Shown here: positions 17,051 through 26,129 of the stretch, piece after piece | Layout of the letters: each line of letters begins with the position of its first letter | Position numbering within the stretch: the first letter of the stretch is position 1 | Assembly: GCF_001898575.1 (NCBI RefSeq) | Contig: NZ_MKUD01000045.1 | Coordinates: forward strand, 327,382 to 391,381 | Length of the DNA stretch: 64,000 nucleotides | Source: Spirosoma sp. 48-14 | GTDB lineage: Bacteria; Bacteroidota; Bacteroidia; Cytophagales; Spirosomataceae | Direction: 5' to 3' | The notes under the pieces: model-generated | Seen by the model: only the letters and a program-made list of their open reading frames with translations | What the model was told of the DNA's origin: nothing | Database searches by the model: none | Program-made: the position numbers and the translations under genes

Positions 17051-17500
17051 ATGAAACGCACTCTGTTCAAATGGTTCAACTTACTGATGGCCTGCATCGT
17101 GCTGCTGAGCAGTACGGGGTTTGGGCTGGTTGAACATTCGTGCCAGATGCGTGGTAAGAAAAGAACAATGGTGGTTGCCTTTAGCGAGGTAAAAACCAAG
17201 CAGGGTTGCTCAGCCGATCAACAGTTGGTATCGACCAATGAACCAACTGTCAAAAAAATGGAATGCTGCCAGGACGATCAGCATTACGAAAATGTAGACA
17301 TCTCGTCGTCGTTAAGCCAACTGGTTGCCAAGTTTGTTAAAACCCTCACTGAAACCATCTTTCACGGTGTAGCTACCGTTCTGGCCTGGCTTTTCAATTG
17401 GGTATTCGCGGGCAATTCATCGTCGGTTTCGGCATTCCCCTCTCCTCCTTCTCTTTCCGGGCGCGACATTCTCACGCTCGTTCGTTGCCTGCTTATTTGA
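17051..17500 (+). CDS. HYC_CC_PP-like small membrane/secreted protein
   Basis: A 149-residue protein with an N-terminal hydrophobic segment (residues 8-27), a VEHSCQMRGKK motif, a later ECCQDD motif, a second hydrophobic segment near 110 and a Ser/Pro-rich tail (SPPS). This H-x-C ... CC ... PP layout matches the small HYC_CC_PP proteins of Bacteroidota, which sit just upstream of TonB receptors, as here (78 bp). The Cys/His pairs suggest metal binding, probably copper given the neighbours; this is inference. Confidence 0.65.
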   Translation: MKRTLFKWFNLLMACIVLLSSTGFGLVEHSCQMRGKKRTMVVAFSEVKTKQGCSADQQLVSTNEPTVKKMECCQDDQHYENVDISSSLSQLVAKFVKTLTETIFHGVATVLAWLFNWVFAGNSSSVSAFPSPPSLSGRDILTLVRCLLI

Positions 17501-17578
17501 GCTTGTTGATGCATGAATCATGGCTTGTGTCTTTTTGGCATTGGCCTGTTGTCCTGTTTTCAATAAATCAACGAACGC

Positions 17579-19924
17579 ATGAAAGCCTTGTTCACCGGAA
17601 TGATGCTGGTTATTAGTGGGTTACTACCCTCTTATCAGACAGAGGCCCAGACCGCACCTTCCCAATCGTCAACTATAGATTCCTCAAAAACACAACTTGT
17701 TCGGGGGCGCGTCAGTGAACTCGTCAATAGCAAAACCATACCGTTAGTGGGTGCCACTGTCATATGGGCAGGCACCTCTTCGGGTAGTGTAACCGACACC
17801 GACGGTCATTTCCAACTCCCAATTCATACCAACTCGAAGCAATTGGTTATCAGCTATGTCGGCTACCGCCCTGATACGCTTCTGGTAACCAATCCCGCGA
17901 CACACCTGGACGTAACCCTTCGCAGCGAACGCACCTTGCAGGAAGTAACGGTATCCGGAGCACCGGGTCAGATTGACCGGATCAATCCGATTCAGACGGA
18001 GTTTATCAATCAGCGGACGCTGGCGAAAGCGGCCTGCTGCAATCTGTCGGAAAGTTTCGAAACCAACGCATCGGTAAGCGTGTCGTACAGCGATGCCGTT
18101 ACCGGAGCGAAGCAAATTCAGTTTCTGGGCCTGGGTGGCCAGTACGTGCAAACCAATGTCGAAAATATTCCGAACGTTCGGGGCCTGGCAACCACCTTCG
18201 GCCTCAACTACATTCCGGGCACCTGGATTACGAGCATCGATGTGGGTAAAGGAGCCGGTTCGGTAGTCAATGGCTACGAGTCGATGAGCGGACAAATGAA
18301 CGTCGAACTTCAGAAACCAGACGACAAGCAAACGCTTTTTCTGAACGGCTATATCAATAGTTTTGGCCGGGTCGAAGGAAACATCAACTGGTCGAAACCG
18401 CTGGTCAACAAACGAAACAGCTATAACTATCTCTGGCCGGGTCAAAAAGATCGGAGCGTCTCTGATCCGAAATGGAGTATGGGCGTGCTGGGACATGCGA
18501 GTACACTCCGTAATGAAATTGACCAGAACAATGACGGATTCCGCGATTTACCGCTCTACACCCAGGTCAATGTCATTAACCGCTATAAATACAACGGGGA
18601 GAAATATATGGCCCAGTTTGGGGTAAAGGCCCTTTATGAAGACCGCGATGGTGGCCAGTTGTCGTCATTTGGCGATACCCGTTATCGGTTTTTGAACACG
18701 ACCAAACGGCTGGAATTTTTCTCAAAAACGGCAAAGTTATATCTCGACAAGCCATATAAGGGGCTTGGTCTTATTCTGAACGGAGTGCATCATGAGCAAT
18801 CGGCCCGGTTTGGCTTTGCGCCTTATGAGGGTCGCCAGCAAACATTTTATGCCAACCTGATTTATCAGAGTATCATCGGCAATACCAACAATGCGTTCAA
18901 AGCGGGATTAAGCTATCTGCTCGATGATTATTCCGAACACTACAAAACCATTCAGACGGCCCGAACCGAGTCGGTGCCGGGAGCATTTGTCGAGTACACC
19001 TATACGTATCCCGAAAAGCTTACGCTGGTATTGGGCGGTCGACTCGACTTTCATAACCTGTTCGGTACCCAGCTTACACCACGCGCCCATCTGAAATACA
19101 ATCCTAGCCAGCACATCACTTTCCGAGCATCGGCGGGCCGGGGATTTCGCGCAGCTAATCCATTTGCCGAAAACTTTGGGTATCTGGTTAGTTCACGGGC
19201 TGTATACCTGAACCAGCCTTTACAGTTTGAATCGTCATGGAATTATGGCGTTAGTCTGACGAATGATTTTCAGGTACTTGGCAAAAAAGCGTCGCTGGTG
19301 CTGGATTACCATCGGACCGATTTCCAGAACCAGCTTATCGTCGACATTGAACACCCCGGCAAACTCTATTTTTACAACCTTGCCGAAGCGGGCGGAAAAG
19401 CCCGTTCGTTTGCCAACAGTTTTCAGGCTGAGTTGAACGTACAGCCTGCCAGGCGGTTCGAGGTAAAAGCAGCCTACCGTCTGTTTGATGTGGAGCAAAG
19501 CATGGGTGGGCCTTTTGGTGAAGAACGACTGTTACCCAAAATGATGATTAGCCGCGAGCGCGTTTTGCTCAATGCGGGATATGCACTGCCATTCGACAAA
19601 TGGAAATTCGACGCTACGCTTCAATGGAACGGTCCACGCCGGATCCCCTATCTGCGCGACGGTTATGTTCATACCAGCTATCAGAATATGCCTGTCGATA
19701 TGGCGCCCAGCTTTTACAACCTCAATGCCCAGCTCAGCCGCGCTTTCCGCAGCGGTTGGGAAATCTACCTGGGTGGCGAAAACCTGACGGGCTTCCGGCA
19801 ACTTAATCCGATTGTGGCCGCGAATGATCCCTTCGGCCCTCGTTTCGATGCCGGGTCGCAGGTGTGGGGGCCTATCACGGGCCGTATGGTGTACGCAGGC
19901 TTCCGTTTTAAACCTCAACCCTGA
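17579..19924 (+). CDS. TonB-dependent receptor with carboxypeptidase-like regulatory domain
   Basis: A 781-residue outer-membrane receptor. It has a signal peptide (to about residue 24), a CarboxypepD-regulatory-like domain (about 40-115, VRGRVSEL...PLVGATVIWAGTSSGSVTDTDGHF), a plug domain (about 120-250, with an unusual AACCNLSESF motif) and a beta-barrel ending in FRFKPQP. The adjacent HYC_CC_PP gene and metal-handling genes suggest transport or sensing of copper or another metal complex. The HMA-AraC regulator starts 9 bp after its stop, so they are probably one transcript. Confidence 0.9.
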   Translation: MKALFTGMMLVISGLLPSYQTEAQTAPSQSSTIDSSKTQLVRGRVSELVNSKTIPLVGATVIWAGTSSGSVTDTDGHFQLPIHTNSKQLVISYVGYRPDTLLVTNPATHLDVTLRSERTLQEVTVSGAPGQIDRINPIQTEFINQRTLAKAACCNLSESFETNASVSVSYSDAVTGAKQIQFLGLGGQYVQTNVENIPNVRGLATTFGLNYIPGTWITSIDVGKGAGSVVNGYESMSGQMNVELQKPDDKQTLFLNGYINSFGRVEGNINWSKPLVNKRNSYNYLWPGQKDRSVSDPKWSMGVLGHASTLRNEIDQNNDGFRDLPLYTQVNVINRYKYNGEKYMAQFGVKALYEDRDGGQLSSFGDTRYRFLNTTKRLEFFSKTAKLYLDKPYKGLGLILNGVHHEQSARFGFAPYEGRQQTFYANLIYQSIIGNTNNAFKAGLSYLLDDYSEHYKTIQTARTESVPGAFVEYTYTYPEKLTLVLGGRLDFHNLFGTQLTPRAHLKYNPSQHITFRASAGRGFRAANPFAENFGYLVSSRAVYLNQPLQFESSWNYGVSLTNDFQVLGKKASLVLDYHRTDFQNQLIVDIEHPGKLYFYNLAEAGGKARSFANSFQAELNVQPARRFEVKAAYRLFDVEQSMGGPFGEERLLPKMMISRERVLLNAGYALPFDKWKFDATLQWNGPRRIPYLRDGYVHTSYQNMPVDMAPSFYNLNAQLSRAFRSGWEIYLGGENLTGFRQLNPIVAANDPFGPRFDAGSQVWGPITGRMVYAGFRFKPQP

Positions 19925-19932
19925 CCTGGACC

Positions 19933-20499
19933 ATGACACTAACCATTCGAAATATGGTGTGCGATCGTTGTAAGCGGGTTGTACGCGAAGAGCTGGAAGC
20001 CCTGGGCCTGACGGTGGCCCGGGTAGAGCTGGGAGAAGTTGACGTAGCCGAAATCCCTCCCAGGCTCACCCTGGATACTGTCCGCCAGACGTTACAGGCC
20101 AACGGCTTCGATCTGGTCGATGATAAAAAGCAGTCGCTGGTGGAGCACATCAAGATTCTGCTGATCAACGAAATCCAGCACCTGAAAAATGAGCGGCTGG
20201 CCTCAGAAAATTATTCGACATTTCTGGAGCGCAAGCTAGGCTATGAATACTCGTACCTGAGTGGCCTGTTTTCTACCAGCGAAGGGCACACTCTGGAAAA
20301 GTACATCATTGCCCTCAAAATCGAAAAAGTTAAAGAATGGCTTCGCTACGACGAACTGACACTCAGCGAAATAGCCTGGCGATTAGGGTATAGCAGTGTG
20401 CAGCATCTTTCGAATCAGTTCAGGCAGGTAACCGGGCAAACACCGGGTCAATTTCGGAAAGCGACTTATGTAGAACGACGTAACCTCGATTCGATTTGA
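19933..20499 (+). CDS. HMA-AraC fusion transcriptional regulator
   Basis: A 188-residue protein. Residues 1-65 look like a heavy-metal-associated ferredoxin-like fold with a CxxC pair (Cys10, Cys13 in MVCDRCKRV) followed by GLTVARVELGEVDV. Residues 85-180 form an AraC-type double helix-turn-helix with LTLSEIAWRLGYSSVQHLSNQFRQVTGQTPGQFR. The architecture suggests that binding of a soft metal such as Cu(I) or Zn(II) by the HMA part controls DNA binding. Co-transcription with the TonB receptor and position inside the copper island support a metal-responsive role. Confidence 0.85.
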   Translation: MTLTIRNMVCDRCKRVVREELEALGLTVARVELGEVDVAEIPPRLTLDTVRQTLQANGFDLVDDKKQSLVEHIKILLINEIQHLKNERLASENYSTFLERKLGYEYSYLSGLFSTSEGHTLEKYIIALKIEKVKEWLRYDELTLSEIAWRLGYSSVQHLSNQFRQVTGQTPGQFRKATYVERRNLDSI

Positions 20500-20580
20500 G
20501 AGTCAAAATAACAGTTGAGGAGCATCTGCGTTTCGCATCGACCTCAGATAATCGTCGTTATTCAACCCAACCATAACGTT

Positions 20581-21714
20581 ATGAAAAGCCGAGTTAAAGC
20601 CCTGATCAGCCGGTTGATTGAGTGGGTGTTACGCGTGCGCGGAATCCGGATTCTAACCAAAGAGCAAACCGAAGTTTTTCTAAAGCCATACCGGATCGCC
20701 AATCATCCGTCTGATCACATTCGCCTAACCAACGTTCCTAATGCGATCAATCCATCACAGTTAATTTTCCACCAATCTGACGCGATCACGGAGCCAGCCC
20801 AGGTTTGGGATTACAGTCAGACTAACCAGAAAATCCAGCTATTCCCGTATGGCAGCGCTTTAGTCAATCGTAATCTGCTCTGTACCAATTTTGGAAATCA
20901 CCACCTGTTGGAAAATCTCCTTAGCTGGCGGAGTCGGAAACCATATTCTACCAAAACGGTCATCACTCCCTGGAGCCATTATCTGGATGGTATTGCGTAT
21001 GGTGGTTATTATGATTTTGTGGTACTGGTAGCTGCTCAACTGTGCCGAATCAAAGACGCCCTGCCGGAGCCCGTATTTTCTGAAGCCATCGTTTCATATC
21101 CACTGTTCAATACGCCGTATGAACGGGAATACCTGAGCCTGATCGGTGTCGGAAACGACCAGCTTATCGACAGCAGCCACTATGCAGTTGAAGCGGATCG
21201 GTTTATTAGCGGCAATAATGGCCACTGGTTTTACCCGAATGTAGCGGACATTTTAGCCCTAAAAAGACAGGTTGAAGCCCAGCTAAAACCCGTTCGAAAC
21301 GAACGCAACCGCATTTACATCAGTCGTTCGGGCAGACGTCGGATTGTTAATGAGTCCGACCTGATTTCCATGCTCAAAGGCTACGGATTCGTCATTGTTG
21401 ACGACCAGCCCCGACCCGTAGCCGAACAGGTTGCGCTTTATAAAAATGCATCCTTTATTATAGGGCCTCACGGGGCTTCGTTCACTAATATTATCTGGTG
21501 CGAACCCGGCACGCATCTCTTTGAATTGTTTTCGCCTAGCTATGCCCCACCGCACTTCCAGTATCTGGCATCTGTACTACAAATAAACTACTCCGCTTAT
21601 TATGAGGGCAATACAGGAGTAAATCAACACGCAGAGCTGGAAGGAAATATCCAGGTATCGGTCGATGAAGTAGAACGTTGCCTGAGCCAATTGCTTCGTA
21701 ACGAATATGCCTGA
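20581..21714 (+). CDS. glycosyltransferase family 61 (DUF563) protein
   Basis: A 377-residue protein from the ATG at 20581; a GTG/TTG-type extension to 20515 is possible but not needed. The C-terminal half has the GT61/DUF563 signature: RNRIYISRSGRRRIVNE near residue 240, then IVDDQPRPVAEQVALYKNASFIIGPHGASFTNIIWCEPG. The family transfers sugars to surface polysaccharides or glycoproteins. There is no signal or membrane segment. It is an odd presence among copper genes and could be an insertion. Confidence 0.85.
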   Translation: MKSRVKALISRLIEWVLRVRGIRILTKEQTEVFLKPYRIANHPSDHIRLTNVPNAINPSQLIFHQSDAITEPAQVWDYSQTNQKIQLFPYGSALVNRNLLCTNFGNHHLLENLLSWRSRKPYSTKTVITPWSHYLDGIAYGGYYDFVVLVAAQLCRIKDALPEPVFSEAIVSYPLFNTPYEREYLSLIGVGNDQLIDSSHYAVEADRFISGNNGHWFYPNVADILALKRQVEAQLKPVRNERNRIYISRSGRRRIVNESDLISMLKGYGFVIVDDQPRPVAEQVALYKNASFIIGPHGASFTNIIWCEPGTHLFELFSPSYAPPHFQYLASVLQINYSAYYEGNTGVNQHAELEGNIQVSVDEVERCLSQLLRNEYA

Positions 21715-21818
21715 TCAGGTGTATTCTGCACATCTTACCCGGAATTTTGTAAAAACTCTATCGATTGTCCGTAGTTATTTTGACAGACCAATGGTGGTCG
21801 ACCAACATATAGCTCAAC

Positions 21819-22175
21819 ATGACTATGGAAACGATGCAACACACTCACGTAGACACCTGTTTCGACTGCGCCGAAGCCTGCGAACGCTGTGCCACTGCCT
21901 GCCTGGAAATGGGCGACAAAGATGGGCGCGGCCACGACATGACCGCCTGTATTAAGCTCTGCCGGGACTGCGCCGATATTTGTACGCTTTGCGGCCGACT
22001 GGATGCCCGCGGCTCTGATTTCGCACGCGATTTCATGGCACTCTGCGCCGAAGTATGCGATGCCTGTGCCGAAGAATGTGAAAAACATGCCAGTCATGTT
22101 GCGCATTGCAAAGCCTGTGCTGAAGCCTGCCGTAAATGCGCAGAAGAGTGTCGGTCGATGTCGGCCAATGCGTAA
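21819..22175 (+). CDS. four-helix-bundle copper-storage-like protein (Csp/DUF326)
   Basis: A 118-residue protein with 19 cysteines spaced mainly as CxxC, CxxxC and CxxxxxC along predicted amphipathic helices (TCFDCAEACERCATAC, CIKLCRDCADICTLC, CAEVCDACAEEC, CKACAEACRKCAEEC). This is the signature of the Csp/DUF326 family, which stores Cu(I) inside a four-helix bundle. No export signal is seen, so it is probably cytosolic (Csp3-like). It could start at the ATG at 21819 or the one shortly after. It probably buffers copper together with the efflux genes downstream. Confidence 0.9.
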   Translation: MTMETMQHTHVDTCFDCAEACERCATACLEMGDKDGRGHDMTACIKLCRDCADICTLCGRLDARGSDFARDFMALCAEVCDACAEECEKHASHVAHCKACAEACRKCAEECRSMSANA

Positions 22176-22274
22176 CCAATCATGCCGGGATTCTTTTGAT
22201 TCTGTGGATTCGATTGGTTTACCAGCAAATCGTTACCACCATAAAATTCACTGAATTCAAAGAATCCGGCCTTT

Positions 22275-23318
22275 ATGTTACCTTATCTGTTTACCCTTTT
22301 ATCGATTGCCAACTGGCTGCTAATTTCTGAATCGGTTTCCGAAAAAAAGGTCGGTACAGGCCGACATCCATCAGCCGCAGCGGATCTGTCCGGAATGGTG
22401 CATGTGGTGTATGGTCGTGGTGAAAACCTCTATTACTCAACCACCCAAACCGGCGATCAATTTACGCCCGCCATTCGGGTCGATAGTCTACCCGGACTAC
22501 AACTTGGTGCTTCACGTGGTCCACAGATTGCCGCTTCGACTAAATCAGTAGTGATTCTGGCGATCGATAAACCGGGAAATATCTGGGCCTATACGTTAGA
22601 CCGGACTTCGGGCCAATGGCACAAACGCGTCCCCGTAAACGATGCGCCCGACATAGCCAAGGAAGGGTTTTTAGGGCTGACAGCCGAACCGGATAACAGC
22701 TATATGGCCGCCTGGCTCGACCTGAGAGGCAATAAGCGGAATAAGCTGGTCGGTGCGCGGTCAGTCGATGGCGGAAAGTCCTGGTCGGCCAATAAGGTAT
22801 TATATGAATCGCCGGATGGGACAATCTGCGAATGTTGTCAGGTTTCGGTCGTTAGTCATGGAAAGCAGGTAGCTATCATGTTCCGTAACTTCCTCAACGG
22901 CTTCCGGGATATGTATCTACTGCAATCGACGGATGGCGGTCAAACCTTTGGCAAAGCCAAAAAATTAGGCAAAGGCACCTGGAAACTGGCTGCCTGCCCT
23001 ATGGATGGCGGTGGGTTGTCGGTCGACCAAGCCGGTCATTTATCAACCGTCTGGCGACGGGCCGATACCTTGTATACAGCCCGGCCTGGGCAACCCGAAA
23101 CGGAACTAACAACGGGAAAAAACGCAAAAATTGCCAGTACGTCCCACGGTGATTACCTGGTTTTTCAAAAGGCTGAACAGCTCTGGGCTGTTACACCTCA
23201 GCAAAAACAACCTGTAGCACTTGGGCCGGGAGCTTACGCCAAGCTCGCTCAGCTTAACAACAACCGTGTCTTGTGTATCTGGGAGCACGATGGTAATGTA
23301 TGGGCAAAGATTCTCTGA
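22275..23318 (+). CDS. secreted BNR/sialidase-like protein with CECC motif
   Basis: A 347-residue protein with an N-terminal hydrophobic segment (residues 1-20). BNR/Asp-box repeats are visible as SVDGGKSWS and STDGGQTF, indicating a six-bladed propeller of the sialidase-like fold. A striking TICECCQVSV motif lies near residue 190 and ACPMDGGG near 240. True sialidase arginines are not obvious. In this cluster the Cys motif suggests copper binding rather than glycan hydrolysis; this is inference. It lies between the Csp-like and Met/His-rich genes on the same strand. Confidence 0.75.
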   Translation: MLPYLFTLLSIANWLLISESVSEKKVGTGRHPSAAADLSGMVHVVYGRGENLYYSTTQTGDQFTPAIRVDSLPGLQLGASRGPQIAASTKSVVILAIDKPGNIWAYTLDRTSGQWHKRVPVNDAPDIAKEGFLGLTAEPDNSYMAAWLDLRGNKRNKLVGARSVDGGKSWSANKVLYESPDGTICECCQVSVVSHGKQVAIMFRNFLNGFRDMYLLQSTDGGQTFGKAKKLGKGTWKLAACPMDGGGLSVDQAGHLSTVWRRADTLYTARPGQPETELTTGKNAKIASTSHGDYLVFQKAEQLWAVTPQQKQPVALGPGAYAKLAQLNNNRVLCIWEHDGNVWAKIL

Positions 23319-23368
23319 TTTTAGCGAGGTGATTAAGAACTATTGCCTTTGCTTTTACGACATACGTT

Positions 23369-24847
23369 ATGAATAAGTTTATTTTCCTGATTCTGCTAGG
23401 TGCTCTAGCCGAACAAGCTTTTGCGCAACAGCAACACGAAGGCATGCCCATGACCAACAAATCGAAAGCGGACACAACCAAACCGATGGATCATTCGATG
23501 CATGAGATGGCCAAACCTCATCACGGAACTATGGATATGAGCGGCAGCGACATGCTGAACCATGGGCTTACCATGGATACAACCATGGGCATGACCCATT
23601 CCCTTTCACGCCATTTGCCCATGAATCGGAACGGGTCGGGTACCTCCTGGCATCCCGACAATACGCCGATGTACGCGTACATGACCCATCCATCACCCAG
23701 CGGTTGGAGCTATATGCTGCACTATGCGGTCTATCTACGCTACACCAGGCAGAATGCGAATAATGACGATAAACGAGGAGCTGGTCAACAATTTGGCGCA
23801 CCGAACTGGTTCATGGGTATGGCTCAACGTAAAGTGGGCCAACGAGGCTTGTTTCAGATTCGGGCCATGATCTCACTCGATCCTCTAACAGTTGGTAATG
23901 GCGGTTATCCACTCCTTTTTCAAACGGGCGAAAGTTACAAGGGTCAGCCCCTGATCGATAAACAGCACCCGCACGATCTGGTTTCTGAGTTATCCGTCAG
24001 CTATAGCCATGCCTTCAGCAAAGACATTGATCTGTATGGATACGTTGGGTATCCCGGCGAACCCGCTCTGGGCCCTCCAGCCTTTATGCACCGGATTTCG
24101 GCCTTTAATTTGCCCGACGCTCCCCTAAGTCATCACTGGCAGGATGCTACGCATATTTTGTTCGGCGTGGCAACGGTCGGCTTCCGCTACAAATGGGCCA
24201 AACTGGAAGGCTCCACGTTTACGGGCCGGGAACCCGATGAAAACCGATATAATTTCGACAAACCCCGATTCGATAGCTATTCGTACCGACTATCCATCAA
24301 TCCATCCCCGTCGTTGGCGTTACAGTTTTCTCAGGGATTTCTGCATAGCCCGGAAGACTTACATCCCAACGAAAACGTGACCCGCACTACGGCATCCATT
24401 TTGCATAGCAAAGGATTAGGTCCTGATCGCTACATAACATCGGCGTTTGTCTGGGGACGTAATACACATGACGGAGAGGGTGATAACTCCTTTCTGGCCG
24501 AGAGTAGTTTGCAACTGAAACGTATTGCTCTGTACGGCCGCTACGAAAATGTTGGAAAAACAGCAGAGGAGTTAGGCATTATTGATCCGGGTTTCAGTGG
24601 TATTCCCGCTCACACACCACTGGTTATAAACAACCTAACACTCGGCTTGAACTACCGAATAACCCGGCAACTTAATTCCGATCTGGTTCTGGGTGCGCAG
24701 GTAACTGGCAGTGTACCCGACAAATGGCTTCGGCCTTTATATGGTAAAACACCAATCTCCGGTGAAATTTATCTTCGTTTATCACCCAGCCTGATGACCA
24801 TGCAGGGGATGAGCAGGATGCGTCACCGGCCAATGCAAAGAATGTAA
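23369..24847 (+). CDS. Met/His-rich outer-membrane beta-barrel, copper-island protein
   Basis: A 492-residue exported protein (signal peptide to about residue 20). The segment after it is loaded with Met and His (GMPM, MDHSMHEM, PHHGTMDMSGSDM, MGMTHSL), and the C-terminus has MTMQGMSRMRHRPMQRM. Such Met/His motifs bind Cu(I)/Cu(II) in PcoB/CopB-like proteins. The middle and C-terminal parts show alternating beta-barrel strands. It probably sits in the outer membrane and binds or exports copper. The next gene is a secreted HMA protein, 63 bp away. Confidence 0.78.
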   Translation: MNKFIFLILLGALAEQAFAQQQHEGMPMTNKSKADTTKPMDHSMHEMAKPHHGTMDMSGSDMLNHGLTMDTTMGMTHSLSRHLPMNRNGSGTSWHPDNTPMYAYMTHPSPSGWSYMLHYAVYLRYTRQNANNDDKRGAGQQFGAPNWFMGMAQRKVGQRGLFQIRAMISLDPLTVGNGGYPLLFQTGESYKGQPLIDKQHPHDLVSELSVSYSHAFSKDIDLYGYVGYPGEPALGPPAFMHRISAFNLPDAPLSHHWQDATHILFGVATVGFRYKWAKLEGSTFTGREPDENRYNFDKPRFDSYSYRLSINPSPSLALQFSQGFLHSPEDLHPNENVTRTTASILHSKGLGPDRYITSAFVWGRNTHDGEGDNSFLAESSLQLKRIALYGRYENVGKTAEELGIIDPGFSGIPAHTPLVINNLTLGLNYRITRQLNSDLVLGAQVTGSVPDKWLRPLYGKTPISGEIYLRLSPSLMTMQGMSRMRHRPMQRM

Positions 24848-24910
24848 GCCGTTTTGGCACCAAAGCCGTTAAATTTTCGTTTTCAATTCACTATAAACCA
24901 ATTAAATACC

Positions 24911-25276
24911 ATGATTCGTAGCCTGTTTCTAGCCGCCCTGACCTCACTTCTGCTCGTAGGTAACTCCTTTGCCAGCTCGCCTACCCGCGACGATAAGGAG
25001 AAAGAAGTAAAAATTAAAACTTCTGCCATCTGCGGTATGTGCAAAGCCCGTATCGAACGAAATCTATCATTCGAGAAAGGCGTCAAAGAAGCAGATCTGG
25101 ATGTTAAAACGAAGGTTGTTACGATCAAATACAATCCTGCCAAAACGGATATTACCAAACTTAAATCGGTGATTAGTAAAACCGGTTACGATGCCGATGA
25201 AGTGGTAGCCGATGAAGCCGGGTACAACAAACTGCCAAGCTGCTGCAAAAAAGGTGGCGGCATGGATCATCAGTAA
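24911..25276 (+). CDS. secreted heavy-metal-associated (HMA) domain protein
   Basis: A 121-residue protein: signal peptide (MIRSLFLAALTSLLLVGNSFA), then an HMA fold (residues 33-100) with the metal motif SAICGMCKARIE (Cys41, Cys44), then a Cys/His tail (SCCKKGGGMDHQ). The ATG at 24911 is preferred because the longer frame from 24854 lacks a leader. It probably works as a periplasmic Cu(I) carrier feeding the CusBA-type pump. It is the last gene of the plus-strand group; two repeat units and a terminator follow. Confidence 0.88.
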   Translation: MIRSLFLAALTSLLLVGNSFASSPTRDDKEKEVKIKTSAICGMCKARIERNLSFEKGVKEADLDVKTKVVTIKYNPAKTDITKLKSVISKTGYDADEVVADEAGYNKLPSCCKKGGGMDHQ

Positions 25277-25336
25277 CTGTAAGGTGGGCGGAAGCCCGCC
25301 ATTCTCAGCCCCGGCGCGGGTTTCCACCCGCGTTAC
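25277..25336. repeat. REP/BIME-like inverted pair
   Basis: Two short hairpins lie in inverted orientation: a GGCGG-AAGC-CCGCC stem within the 25280-25300 part and CGCGGG-TTTCCA-CCCGCG within the 25315-25333 part. The outer flanks also resemble each other's reverse complement (CTGTAAGGTGGGCGG against TTGTAACGCGGGTGG read from the other side). This is the layout of bacterial interspersed mosaic elements. Confidence 0.55.
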
Positions 25337-25376
25337 AAGTAAAAGCTCGGAATCAGATATTCCGAGCTTTTTACTT
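25337..25376. terminator. bidirectional terminator
   Basis: AAGTAAAAGCTCGGAAT and ATTCCGAGCTTTTTACTT form a 17-bp stem (one bulged T) with a CAGAT loop. It separates the convergent HMA gene and response-regulator gene and carries T-runs in both directions. Confidence 0.8.
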
Positions 25377-25432
25377 GGGCAAACCTGACGGCTGTCGATT
25401 AGACCGATTTAGTTAGGCGCTCCACGCAGGCA

Positions 25433-26113
25433 TTATAAATCTGGCTTTAACAGATAGCCCAGCCCTATGAAGGTGTGAATCAGTTTATGATCGAACTCCC
25501 GATCAACCTTATTCCGCAAATAATTAATATATACTTCTACCTTATTGGAATTATGACGTTCGGTCATATTCCAGGCTTTCTCCAGAATCTGTGTCTTCGT
25601 CACCACACGCCCGGCATTTTCGATCAGGTATTCGAGAAGCTGGAACTCACGTACGGTGAGTTTAATTCGTTTATTATCCCGATAGGCCGCTTTTTCAGCA
25701 ATATTCAATTCAAGATTATCAACGCGAAGGATCCTGGGGCCCGTAAAGCCACCTATCCGCCGTCGGTATAAGGCAAAAATGCGGGCCTGAAGCTCAGAGC
25801 TTTCTACCGACTTGACTACATAATCATCAGCCCCGGCATTAAGTCCTCTTACCTTACTGGCCGTATCGTTTTGATTAGACAGCAGCAATACCGGCGTAGA
25901 GTCGTTCTCCTGACGCAACCGCCTGACCAATTCAACACCATCTATTCCAGCGATCTGTGTATCGAGCAAAATCAGATCGAACTGAGCGTGTAGCGCCTGC
26001 GAAAATCCGAGTAAGCCATTACGGGCCAGTTGAATTGTATGTTGGTGATCGGGTAAGATCCGGGTCAGGAATTCAAGATAAGCAGGATCATCCTGGATGA
26101 GTAAAATAGTCAT
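25433..26113 (-). CDS. OmpR/PhoB-family response regulator
   Basis: A 226-residue two-domain regulator. The receiver domain (1-120) has the acidic pocket Asp8/Asp9, phosphoacceptor Asp51 and Lys101. The winged-helix DNA-binding domain (125-226) contains LTVREFQLLEYLIENAGRVVTKTQILEKAW. No histidine kinase gene is adjacent, so it is an orphan in this window. It diverges from tolC-cusBA, and two 11-bp-phased box arrays lie in the intergenic region. The likely role is metal-responsive control of the efflux operon, in the manner of CusR. Confidence 0.9.
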   Translation of the reverse strand: MTILLIQDDPAYLEFLTRILPDHQHTIQLARNGLLGFSQALHAQFDLILLDTQIAGIDGVELVRRLRQENDSTPVLLLSNQNDTASKVRGLNAGADDYVVKSVESSELQARIFALYRRRIGGFTGPRILRVDNLELNIAEKAAYRDNKRIKLTVREFQLLEYLIENAGRVVTKTQILEKAWNMTERHNSNKVEVYINYLRNKVDREFDHKLIHTFIGLGYLLKPDL

Positions 26114-26129
26114 AAGTCACATAGCCTTA

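Noticed and set aside
25433-26113. Possible histidine kinase partner of the response regulator
   Set aside because: No kinase gene is found on either side in this window; the downstream convergent gene is an HMA protein and the upstream one is tolC.
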